A stretch of DNA of 5,219 nt from an uncultured Flavobacteriales bacterium. GTDB lineage: Bacteria > Bacteroidota > Bacteroidia > Flavobacteriales_D > SKUL01. The translations under genes were made by a program, and so were the position numbers. Positions 1 through 5,025 of this stretch are shown in pieces. The stretch spans positions 1 through 5,219 of the forward strand of contig CALDPJ010000024.1 in NCBI GenBank assembly GCA_937911795.1. Reading direction: 5' to 3'. The notes under the pieces were generated by a model. The model made no database searches and had not been told where the DNA came from. It was given only the letters and a program-made list of their open reading frames with translations. Within the stretch, counting starts at the first letter, position 1; each line of letters begins with the position of its first letter.

Positions 1-2
1 AT

Positions 3-479
3 CGCGCAGATAAATTTGCCATGGCGGCACTCAACACGGTGCAAGGGCATTGGCGTGGTTATCCCTTTGCGGTGTACGAGGAAATGGTGGGGTCAGGAAA
101 TAGTAGACAAGTATACACCTATGCAGTTTTTGAAAATGTTCGGTTTAACTACGATTTCAAAATTGGAAAAGATCATATTTTTAGTAACACAGGAAAGATG
201 TTGGGTTTAAAAGGAATTGAATTTGGAGATGCAGAGTTTGATAAGAAATTCTCAGTTAAAGCAAGTGACGAGGATAAATTCAGGGCCTTCTTCAATAACC
301 AATTGCAAGAAGAGTTGAAAACGATTAAAAGCGATCTTGCTTCATCAATTCGTGTAGATAATGGTGTGATGTCCTATTATAATTACGGACCATTGCTGAA
401 GGAAGAGAAATTCCGGGGCTTTGAGCGGGTTGTTCAGTTTATGATGAAACTTATAGAAGAAAGCGAAAAGAATAGATAG
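3..479 (+). CDS. Conserved hypothetical protein, C-terminal part (5' truncated by window edge)
   Basis: The frame is open from the first bases of the window to a TAG at 477-479, and the in-frame ATG at 21 is probably internal, because coding sense continues upstream of it (RADKFA before the Met). About 159 residues are visible, with no signal peptide or membrane segment in this part. The pattern is a beta-rich stretch (GHWRGYPFAVYEEMVGSGNSR) followed by a GIEFGDAEFDKKFSVKASDEDK segment and a final amphipathic helix. A hydrophobic strand, then an 'F-x-K-x-F-x-V-x-x-x-D' block, then a helix recalls DUF3137-like and related membrane-anchored proteins of unknown function, whose transmembrane part would lie upstream, outside the window. 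That family link is from memory of the pattern and is tentative. The gene is AT-rich compared with the right half of the window. No function is assigned. Confidence 0.85.
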   Translation, partial: RADKFAMAALNTVQGHWRGYPFAVYEEMVGSGNSRQVYTYAVFENVRFNYDFKIGKDHIFSNTGKMLGLKGIEFGDAEFDKKFSVKASDEDKFRAFFNNQLQEELKTIKSDLASSIRVDNGVMSYYNYGPLLKEEKFRGFERVVQFMMKLIEESEKNR

Positions 480-513
480 CGTTTCGAATAAAGCCAGTTT
501 TTTACTCATCTCC

Positions 514-541
514 CTCAGAGTCACCTGAAAGGGGCTCTGAA
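514..541. repeat. CTCAGAG hairpin repeat, copy 1
   Basis: CTCAGAG at 514-520 faces CTCTGA at 535-540, with a partly complementary interior (ACCT/AGGG), giving a stem-loop 35 bp after the stop of the first gene. It begins with CTCAGAGTC, shared with two other copies in this spacer (744 and 837). It could end transcription of the upstream gene, but no T-run follows it, so a repeat element is the safer reading. Confidence 0.5.
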
Positions 542-580
542 GATTTATCTTGATCTGAATGATATATTGTCTACTTCGGT
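542..580. repeat. 39-bp direct repeat, copy 1
   Basis: This segment starts GATTTATCTT and ends TCGGT. It aligns to 703-740 with 33 identical columns out of 39, five substitutions and one single-base gap. Copy 1 follows a CTCAGAG hairpin directly, whereas copy 2 precedes one. The two kinds of repeat therefore seem to be modules of a composite element that occur in different orders. Confidence 0.6.
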
Positions 581-623
581 CATGGCAGAATATAAATTCA
601 AAATCAGTACACTAGTTATTTTT

Positions 624-701
624 TTGCCACAAGGTCTCAAAATCACAAAGGATTTGAATGGTTGTCTAAGGATGCTTCGTGTCTTGGCGTCTTAGTGGCC
701 A
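624..701. repeat. Large imperfect palindrome (CACAAAG/CTTTGTG type), copy A
   Basis: The left arm at 624-650 (TTGCCAC...CACAAAG) and right arm at 675-701 (CTTCGTG...AGTGGCCA) pair at 18 of 27 positions around a 24-nt spacer. Each arm is about three tandem 8-mers: left CCACAAGG, TCTCAAAA, TCACAAAG; right CTTCGTGT, CTTGGCGT, CTTAGTGG. A T-run (618-625) leads into the left arm. Copy B at 1840-1913 matches each arm at 22 of 27 positions, which establishes a dispersed repeat family and not a chance hairpin. Similar intergenic palindromes are, to my knowledge, frequent in Bacteroidota genomes. Their function is not established. Confidence 0.8.
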
Positions 702-702
702 G

Positions 703-740
703 GATTTATCTTTATTTGAAAGAAATATTGTCTGCTCGGT
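703..740. repeat. 39-bp direct repeat, copy 2
   Basis: This partner of 542-580 starts GATTTATCTT and ends TCGGT. It starts one base after the right arm of palindrome A and is followed within 3 nt by a CTCAGAG hairpin (743-773). It is one base shorter than copy 1. Confidence 0.6.
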
Positions 741-742
741 AA

Positions 743-773
743 CCTCAGAGTCCTCTGCGAGTGAATTCTGAGG
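743..773. repeat. CTCAGAG hairpin repeat, copy 2
   Basis: CCTCAGA at 743-749 and TCTGAGG at 767-773 are perfectly complementary 7-bp arms around a 17-nt loop. The head CTCAGAGTCCTCTG is shared with copies at 514 and 837, apart from one or two bases. No T-run follows, so this is not an obvious terminator. Confidence 0.55.
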
Positions 774-836
774 AAAGTAAAATCTCACACACTTTTTTAG
801 TTTCCGGTAAATGGCGGATTGCGTATTTTGGTATAG

Positions 837-881
837 CTCAGAGTCCGCTGCCTGACTGGTAGTTCTGCGGGTCATTCTGGG
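837..881. repeat. CTCAGAG hairpin repeat, copy 3 (degenerate)
   Basis: CTCAGAGTCCGCTG at 837-850 is the third copy of the motif. CTCAGA (837-842) can pair with TCTGGG (876-881), with one G-T wobble. It ends 27 bp before the start codon of the amidinotransferase gene, so it would lie in that gene's leader or overlap its promoter. Confidence 0.4.
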
Positions 882-908
882 AGAGAAAAGGCCATTCATT
901 AAAAGCCT

Positions 909-1814
909 ATGATAAACGTAAACGTGCACAACGAAACCGATCAACTGGATCTGGTGATTCTGGGTATTGGAATTGACCAGGGAATAATAGAAAGATCCAT
1001 AAATCCGAAAGCCAATAAGCACCTGGAAGAGGGAACGTATCCGCTGGAAGAAGACATCATCTCCGAAATAGCAGAATTTGAACACCTTCTGTTGCGAAAT
1101 GGTGTTAAAATATTACGGCCTCAGAATATTAAGGAGAAGGTGCAGATTTTTTCAAGAGATATCGGGTTTGTGATCGGCAACAAGTTTTTTGTAAGTAGAA
1201 TGAGTGATAAAAGAGGGCAGGAGGAAGTAGATGGAATTGAATACATATTGAATTGGATTCCTCCCGATCGCAAAATCAAAATTGAACAGGTTCCTGCTGA
1301 AGTCTCTGTGGAAGGAGGAGATATCATGCTTTTTGGCGACAAGGTATTTGTCGGAAAAAGCTTGCGGACCAACGACGCTGCTTTTGAATATTTGAAAACA
1401 TTTGAAAAGCAACTGAATAAAACGTTTGTTCAGGTGGAAGTCAACGCCAGCGAAAATGCAGAAGAAAACATCTTACACCTGGATTGTGCATTTCAACCGA
1501 TCGGTGAAAATTCGGCCATCATCTATGAAAACGGCATTAAAAATATTGACGAATTTAAAAATGAACTGGGTGAGATTAATTTGATCTCCGTTTCGAAGAA
1601 ACAGGCATACCGGATGTTTCCGAATGTCTTTTCCATTTCTCCGACATTGATCGTCATCGAAAAACATTTCCTGGAGCTGAAGGAGGAATTGCTTGCCTTA
1701 AATCGCGCCGGACTTGAAAATTTTAAAATCCTGGAAGTGAATTATGCCGAAACGTCTAAATTAAGTGGTTTGTTGAGGTGTTCAACGTTGCCATTGATCA
1801 GAAAGAAAATTTGA
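909..1814 (+). CDS. Amidinotransferase / dimethylarginine dimethylaminohydrolase (DDAH)-superfamily protein
   Basis: This 301-residue cytosolic protein is a complete member of the guanidino-group modifying superfamily (DDAH, arginine deiminase, amidinotransferase), which uses a Cys-His-acid set to attack guanidino carbons of arginine-like substrates. Visible motifs are RPQN at 70-73; FSRDIGFVIGN at 81-91, with the substrate-side Asp84; EGGD at 135-138; RTN at 153-155; HLDCAFQP at 190-197, with catalytic His190; and LLRCSTLPLIR at 288-298, with catalytic Cys291 near the C-terminus. Length and motif order fit the family. There is no signal peptide or membrane helix. The start at 909 is the first in-frame ATG. 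The leader is A-rich without a clear Shine-Dalgarno site, as is usual in Bacteroidota. It appears monocistronic, between two repeat-bearing spacers. Whether it hydrolyses dimethylarginine, arginine or another guanidino compound cannot be told from sequence. Confidence 0.9.
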   Translation: MINVNVHNETDQLDLVILGIGIDQGIIERSINPKANKHLEEGTYPLEEDIISEIAEFEHLLLRNGVKILRPQNIKEKVQIFSRDIGFVIGNKFFVSRMSDKRGQEEVDGIEYILNWIPPDRKIKIEQVPAEVSVEGGDIMLFGDKVFVGKSLRTNDAAFEYLKTFEKQLNKTFVQVEVNASENAEENILHLDCAFQPIGENSAIIYENGIKNIDEFKNELGEINLISVSKKQAYRMFPNVFSISPTLIVIEKHFLELKEELLALNRAGLENFKILEVNYAETSKLSGLLRCSTLPLIRKKI

Positions 1815-1824
1815 ATGAAAGGCG

Positions 1825-1841
1825 TCTTCGTGAAGATTTTT
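1825..1841 (+). terminator. Weak candidate terminator of the amidinotransferase gene
   Basis: TCTT at 1825-1828 pairs with AAGA at 1833-1836 around a CGTG loop, and five T follow (1837-1841), starting 10 bp after the stop codon. The stem is short and AT-rich, so intrinsic termination would be weak. The T-run also belongs to the repeat family, since copy A has one in the same place. This may be coincidence, with the larger palindrome that follows acting instead. Confidence 0.25.
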
Positions 1842-1913
1842 GCCACCAAATCTCAAAGGCACAAAGGGTTTTTTACTATGAATACACTTCGCGCCTAGGC
1901 GTCTTTGTGGCTA
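1840..1913. repeat. Large imperfect palindrome (CACAAAG/CTTTGTG type), copy B
   Basis: The left arm at 1840-1866 (TTGCCACC...CACAAAG) and right arm at 1887-1913 (CTTCGCG...TGTGGCTA) pair at 18 of 27 positions around a 20-nt spacer. Each arm matches copy A (624-701) at 22 of 27 positions. It fills most of the 117-bp gap between two convergent genes, a position where a hairpin could halt transcription from both sides. An extra right-arm-like fragment, GGCGTCTTCGTG, lies at 1821-1832, which suggests a rearranged or partly duplicated element. Confidence 0.8.
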
Positions 1914-1931
1914 GAGAATTTCTCTCCAATA

Positions 1932-2684
1932 TCAACCTTCACTTTTCCGCGTCGGCACATAAGTATACCGGATTTGAGGAACCGGTCGTCGCGGCGGACG
2001 AGTAGCACGGGGTAGGATCACCGGATGCCGTGCAACATTCGGATGTTCTTTTCTCAACCGCTCCAGGGCCAATCGTTTTTGTTCGTTGATTTCGTCGATC
2101 TGCCATTGGTACATCTTCCGCTGTGGACCTTCCTTGCGGTAGAGCCATGCCAGGGCAACACCCGAAACAGCTCCCCAGAGATGACCTTCCCAGCTAACGC
2201 GCTCTTGCAACGGGAAAATCCCCCAGACCATACTGCCGTATAAAAAGGCTACCATCAGCGAAATGGCAATCATGCGGTTGTCGCGCCTGAAAATTCCGCT
2301 GAAAAAAAGGAAGGCGGCCAGTCCGTATATTACACCGCTGGCACCAATGTGAAAATTCTGGCGGGCGGAAATCCAGATCCATACTCCGCTGAAGAGATAA
2401 ATAAACACCACCGTGCGGATGGCGACGGTCGGGTAAAAGAAAAACAGGGTGAAAAGCAACACGAGCAGCGGAACAGAATTGTTGAACAGGTGCTCGAGCG
2501 AACCGTGGATCAAAGGATAAAAAAGAATTCCCTTTAAGCCGCTAAGATCGCGCGGGTAAACACCAAAACGGCTGAGGTGCAAATCGAATTCGCGGTCGAC
2601 GAAAAATATGAGCGCAATGACCATCACCGATACCAGGCCGATCAGAAAACTTCCGATCATCTTGTTTTTGTGATGTTTATCCAC
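1932..2684 (-). CDS. Rhomboid-family intramembrane serine protease
   Basis: This 250-residue polytopic membrane protein carries the rhomboid signature. HGSLEHLFNN at 60-69 gives the conserved His and Asn residues of the second helix. GASG at 114-117 carries nucleophile Ser116. EGHLWGA at 166-172 has catalytic His168. Hydrophobic segments lie at about 10-29, 52-60 with 70-84, 90-105, 112-131, 138-155 and 167-182, which fits a six-helix core. A charged tail from about 184 to 250, helical and then Pro/Arg-rich, is probably cytosolic. Such proteases cut transmembrane segments of other membrane proteins; the substrate here is unknown. The start chosen is GTG at 2684, whose frame is closed by a stop shortly upstream. 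ATG at 2660 (residue 9) is a real alternative, and neither has a clear Shine-Dalgarno site. The gene is divergent from the secreted-protein gene and convergent with the amidinotransferase gene. Confidence 0.92.
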   Translation of the reverse strand: MDKHHKNKMIGSFLIGLVSVMVIALIFFVDREFDLHLSRFGVYPRDLSGLKGILFYPLIHGSLEHLFNNSVPLLVLLFTLFFFYPTVAIRTVVFIYLFSGVWIWISARQNFHIGASGVIYGLAAFLFFSGIFRRDNRMIAISLMVAFLYGSMVWGIFPLQERVSWEGHLWGAVSGVALAWLYRKEGPQRKMYQWQIDEINEQKRLALERLRKEHPNVARHPVILPRATRPPRRPVPQIRYTYVPTRKSEG

Positions 2685-2708
2685 TTTGCTTGTTGTTAAA
2701 TAATGTTA

Positions 2709-2747
2709 AGGAAATTACGGCTGCATTTGCTTTTGTTGTAATTTCCT
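2709..2747. promoter_or_regulatory. Perfect 10-bp inverted repeat in divergent intergenic region (candidate operator or paired promoters)
   Basis: AGGAAATTAC at 2709-2718 and GTAATTTCCT at 2738-2747 are exact reverse complements separated by 19 bp. The element lies in the 81-bp gap between the divergent starts at 2684 (minus) and 2766 (plus). Its arms end 24 bp from the first start and 18 bp from the second. Read outward on each strand, each arm gives TAATTTCC, a partial match to the Bacteroidota -7 element TAnnTTTG, but I see no -33 TTTG at the right distance. Binding of a dimeric regulator, or mirrored promoters, are both possible. Confidence 0.4.
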
Positions 2748-2765
2748 GCTCTGAATCAACCCACC

Positions 2766-3026
2766 ATGAAACTTCGTATTCTATTATCAACCGTAATCTT
2801 ACTGGCCGCCAGTGTTGCTGCTTCGGCTGCCAACAACGAAACCAACGATCCCAAAAAGGCAAAATACAAATATATCAGCTCGGGAAGTAGTCTCGGTTTT
2901 TCGTTTTTTCCGTTTCTCGGGATAGAGAAACTACCTGTAGATTCTGCGGCCATTCAGGAAGTACAACCGTATTTCCCGCCGAAACAACAGATCGATTCGC
3001 TTATTTCATCCCCCGTTGTTTTTTGA
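2766..3026 (+). CDS. Small secreted protein of unknown function
   Basis: This 86-residue protein opens with a textbook Sec signal peptide: MKLR, a hydrophobic core at about 5-19, and a cleavage site after ASA (19-21) or one residue later. That leaves a mature chain of about 65 residues. There is no lipobox cysteine, so it is probably periplasmic or exported. The mature part is Lys/Asp-rich at first (NDPKKAKYKY), then aromatic and hydrophobic (SLGFSFFPFLGIEKL), then ends in a Pro/Gln-rich tail (YFPPKQQIDSLI). I recognise no family. It is divergent from the rhomboid gene, and its last 26 bp overlap the end of the convergent J-domain gene. The clean signal peptide and its placement in a gap otherwise without a gene support a real gene; expression is unproven. 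Confidence 0.65.
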   Translation: MKLRILLSTVILLAASVAASAANNETNDPKKAKYKYISSGSSLGFSFFPFLGIEKLPVDSAAIQEVQPYFPPKQQIDSLISSPVVF

Positions 3027-3747
3027 TTGTTTCGTAGGCATCCTGCACCTTCTGGAATTTTTCAGTAGCAGCTTTTTTAAATGTATCGCCGAGGTGGTTT
3101 AATTTATCCGGGTGATATTTCACAGCCATCTTACGGTATGCTTTTTTCACCTCAGCATCACTGGCATTTTCATCAATTTCGAGAATTTTATAGGCCGCAT
3201 TCGTGTCTTTGTAAAACATAGCACGAATCGACTGAAAGTCGCTCAGATTGATGCCCAGATATCCGGAAATCTGTTCGATGGTTCGCGCTTCGGTTTCTGT
3301 TACTGCTCCATCCGCCCTTGCGATTCCAAATAAATAGTGGAGCAATTGAAGCCGCAGCGGATGCTCCATGTTGTAGCGGATCTGGGCACAAACTTCCCGC
3401 AATTGAATTTCCTTTTGCAATATTTCTTTCAAAATGGGTAACACCCGCTGCACTTCATGCGCCGGAAACTGCTGGCTCAGAAACTGTTTTACATAATCCA
3501 GTTCTGATTTCATGACTTTGCCATCGGCCTTCATCACCGCAGCAGAAAGCACGAGCAAACTCATCGTGAAATCGGTGGCAGTGGTGTGGTGACGGTATGT
3601 TTTTCTGCTGAATTCAGGACCGGCTTTCTGAATCTGCACGCTGGTTTCGTCTACCATTGTGCCGATCGCAAAGCCGAGCAAAGCACCGATGGGACCACCC
3701 AGTGCCCAACCCAATCCTCCGCCAATCCATTTTGCAAATTTTGCCAT
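3001..3747 (-). CDS. DjlA-like membrane-associated co-chaperone (TerB domain + C-terminal J domain)
   Basis: The protein has 248 residues. The N-terminus (about 7-31) is a Gly/Ala-rich hydrophobic segment (WIGGGLGWALGGPIGALLG) that should insert in or bind the membrane. Residues about 55-170 form a TerB-like helical domain, with paired acidic repeats KADGKV (73-78) and RADGAV (144-149). Residues about 183-245 are a J domain carrying the HPD motif at 212-214 (YHPDK), needed to stimulate Hsp70/DnaK ATPase. This order matches E. coli DjlA, so recruitment of DnaK to the inner membrane is the likely role. It starts 21 nt after the stop of the Gly-rich TPM gene and is the last gene of the lemA-TPM-TPM operon. 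Its 3' end overlaps the opposing small secreted-protein gene by 26 bp. ATG at 3747 is preceded by a purine-rich AAGAAAAAG stretch. Confidence 0.9.
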   Translation of the reverse strand: MAKFAKWIGGGLGWALGGPIGALLGFAIGTMVDETSVQIQKAGPEFSRKTYRHHTTATDFTMSLLVLSAAVMKADGKVMKSELDYVKQFLSQQFPAHEVQRVLPILKEILQKEIQLREVCAQIRYNMEHPLRLQLLHYLFGIARADGAVTETEARTIEQISGYLGINLSDFQSIRAMFYKDTNAAYKILEIDENASDAEVKKAYRKMAVKYHPDKLNHLGDTFKKAATEKFQKVQDAYETIKKQRGMK

Positions 3748-3768
3748 AGTCTTTTTCTTGTTGAGTGC

Positions 3769-4575
3769 TTACCAGCTTCCGCCAGCGCCACCGCCGCCAA
3801 AACCGCCGCCGCCGAAACCTCCGAAGCCTCCGCCGCCACCTCCGAAGCCGCCTCCCCCGAAACTTCCGCTGCCGGAGCTGAAATTCCCGAACATCCCGCC
3901 GTGCGAGTTGCGCGAGGATAAAATGAGCATCAACGCTGTCCAGAAAGCAACGTCGTTAACGCGGGCGTATTTCATGGCGCTGCCCATAGGACCGATCACC
4001 ACGAAGAGAAGAATCAAAATACCGAAAATGATGACGACCGCAATCGGGTCGTCTCCTTTTGCGGCTCCGTAATCTGCTGCGTTTATTTCCCCTTTCGCCA
4101 GTTGCATCAGCACAGTGGTGGCTGCATTGATGCCGCCATAATAATCTTCGTTTCGGAAGTTCGGCAGCAATTCCTGATCTACAATCCGTCGCGCAATCGC
4201 ATCCGGAATGGCGCCTTCCAGTCCATAACCCACGGCAATAAATGTCTTTCGTGCCTTGGGACTCACCAGCAAAACGGCGCCGTTGTCGAATTCCTTTTGA
4301 CCCACGCCCCATGCATGCCCAATATTGGTCGCATATTCCATGGGTTCCAGATCGCAAAGTTCATCGGTGACAACAACGACAATCTGGTTGGAGGTTTCCT
4401 TATTGAAAGCAACCAGCTGCGCTTCGAGCTGAGCAATTTCGGCTTTGGACAGTATAGAAGTGTAATCGTTTACCAGCCGGTTGGAGGTTTTCGGCAGGCA
4501 ATCATTTTGCGCCTGAAGATGACCAATTGCAGTAAAGGCAAATAAAAACGTAATTGAATAGAGTAGGTATTTCAT
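3769..4575 (-). CDS. Secreted, membrane-anchored TPM-domain protein with Gly-rich C-terminus
   Basis: The protein has 268 residues with the start at ATG 4573-4575, where a signal peptide begins (MKYLLYSITFLFAFTAIGHLQA, cleavage after about 22). The frame runs on upstream to an ATG at 4650, but those 25 extra residues overlap the preceding gene and would bury the signal peptide, so the shorter form is preferred. A TPM domain spans about 34-160 (VNDYTSILS, NQIVVVVTDE, DNGAVLLVS, AVGYGLEGAIPD). A transmembrane helix follows at about 178-196, and a second hydrophobic stretch at about 207-221. The tail from about 232 is almost only Gly and Phe, ending GGSW, as in many YgcG-type TPM proteins. TPM domains are named for a plant photosystem II repair factor and have been linked to phosphatase activity, unproven here. 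The start is 1 nt past the stop of the upstream TPM gene, so translational coupling is likely. Confidence 0.9.
   Translation of the reverse strand: MKYLLYSITFLFAFTAIGHLQAQNDCLPKTSNRLVNDYTSILSKAEIAQLEAQLVAFNKETSNQIVVVVTDELCDLEPMEYATNIGHAWGVGQKEFDNGAVLLVSPKARKTFIAVGYGLEGAIPDAIARRIVDQELLPNFRNEDYYGGINAATTVLMQLAKGEINAADYGAAKGDDPIAVVIIFGILILLFVVIGPMGSAMKYARVNDVAFWTALMLILSSRNSHGGMFGNFSSGSGSFGGGGFGGGGGGFGGFGGGGFGGGGAGGSW
3778..3861 (-). repeat. GC-rich glycine-codon low-complexity tract
   Basis: This stretch codes for residues 239-266 of the TPM protein, with runs of GGN codons broken by TTC (Gly-Gly-Gly-Phe units). On the plus strand it reads as ccgccg/cctccg triplets. It is coding, not intergenic. 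The near-repetition at DNA level makes length change by strand slippage plausible. It also gives false proline-rich and alanine-rich frames on the plus strand. Confidence 0.75.
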
Positions 4576-4576
4576 A

Positions 4577-5023
4577 TCAGCTTTTTCCGAATGAAATATC
4601 ATCCTCGAGTTCATTTTTATCGTCTTTCTGAGAGTAAGGGAAATGCGCACCCAGTTGTTCTCCGGCCATGTGTAAACCTGCTACCAGACCATCGGCATAC
4701 TTATCTTCCTTGAAGTGTTGGATCATCGTGTCGCGAACCTCATCCCAGAAACCAGCTGGAACTACTTTGTTGATGCCCGCATCTCCGAGAATTGCCAGTT
4801 GGTGATCCTGAACTGCGAGGTAAAAAAGCACTCCGTTGCGCTGTTTGGTTTTGTGCATCTCCAGCTGGTCGAAAATATAGGCAGCGTGATCCAATACATC
4901 TTCGCGGCAATGGTTTTCGAGATGAACACGGATTTCGCCCGAGGTGTTCTGCTCGGCCGCTTTAATGGCGTTCACCACTTTCTTTTTTTCTTCTGCTGAC
5001 AGGAAATTTTTGATGTCCATCAT
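4577..5023 (-). CDS. Cytosolic TPM-domain protein
   Basis: This 148-residue protein consists almost wholly of one TPM domain (about 5-128). It has no signal peptide and no membrane helix, unlike the paralogous-type protein encoded just downstream. Typical elements are FLSAEEKKKVVNAIKAAE (7-24), TSGEIRVHLE (27-36), RNGVLFYLA (62-70), ILGDAGIN (78-85) and a helix with FWDEVRDTM (92-100) followed by DGLVAGLHMAGEQL (111-124). The last 20 residues are acidic and probably disordered. Two consecutive ATG codons (5023 and 5020) are possible starts. The gene begins 2 nt after the lemA stop and ends 1 nt before the next start, so it is in an operon with both. A soluble TPM protein next to LemA is a recurrent Bacteroidota arrangement, by recollection. 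The biochemical role is unknown. Confidence 0.9.
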   Translation of the reverse strand: MMDIKNFLSAEEKKKVVNAIKAAEQNTSGEIRVHLENHCREDVLDHAAYIFDQLEMHKTKQRNGVLFYLAVQDHQLAILGDAGINKVVPAGFWDEVRDTMIQHFKEDKYADGLVAGLHMAGEQLGAHFPYSQKDDKNELEDDISFGKS

Positions 5024-5025
5024 AG

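Larger units (their letters stand above)
480..908. other. 429-bp gene-free spacer packed with degenerate repeats
   Basis: No convincing gene lies here. The only long frame, on the minus strand from 1085 to 666, runs antisense into the amidinotransferase gene and has no recognisable protein character. The spacer contains a large imperfect palindrome (624-701), three copies of a CTCAGAGTC-headed hairpin (514, 744 and 837) and a 39-bp direct repeat pair (542-580 and 703-740). Together these cover roughly half of it. The promoter of the downstream gene should lie near its right end. I see only a poor match to the Bacteroidota -7 element TAnnTTTG (TATTTTGG at 824-831), with no convincing -33 partner. 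Confidence 0.75.

Noticed and set aside
828..885. tRNA-like stretch (GGTATAGCTCAGA...GGTAG)
   Set aside because: It resembles a D-arm, but no acceptor stem, anticodon arm or T-arm can be assembled around it. The CTCAGAG part is explained by the local repeat family.
666..1085. 139-residue minus-strand open frame over the repeat spacer and the amidinotransferase 5' end
   Set aside because: It is antisense to a strongly supported gene over half its length, crosses the repeats, and shows no recognisable domain or secretion signal.
624..1913. CRISPR array or paired IS ends from the repeated palindromes
   Set aside because: There are only two palindrome copies, more than 1.1 kb apart, with no regular spacers. 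Both are in the same orientation and no transposase gene lies between them.
1913..1925. Short palindrome AGAGAA-T-TTCTCT after the rhomboid stop
   Set aside because: The central gap is too small for a stable hairpin and no T-run follows on either strand. It is too short to separate from chance.
1778..2005. 75-residue plus-strand frame spanning palindrome B
   Set aside because: It begins inside the amidinotransferase gene, runs through a degenerate repeat and ends antisense to the rhomboid tail.
3586..4072. Plus-strand frames rich in proline or alanine opposite the Gly-rich TPM gene
   Set aside because: Their composition is the direct antisense product of GGN-codon runs, and they overlap two well-supported minus-strand genes.
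4102..4545. 147-residue plus-strand frame inside the TPM gene
   Set aside because: It is a shadow frame lying wholly antisense to a conserved TPM domain, with no start context or family resemblance.
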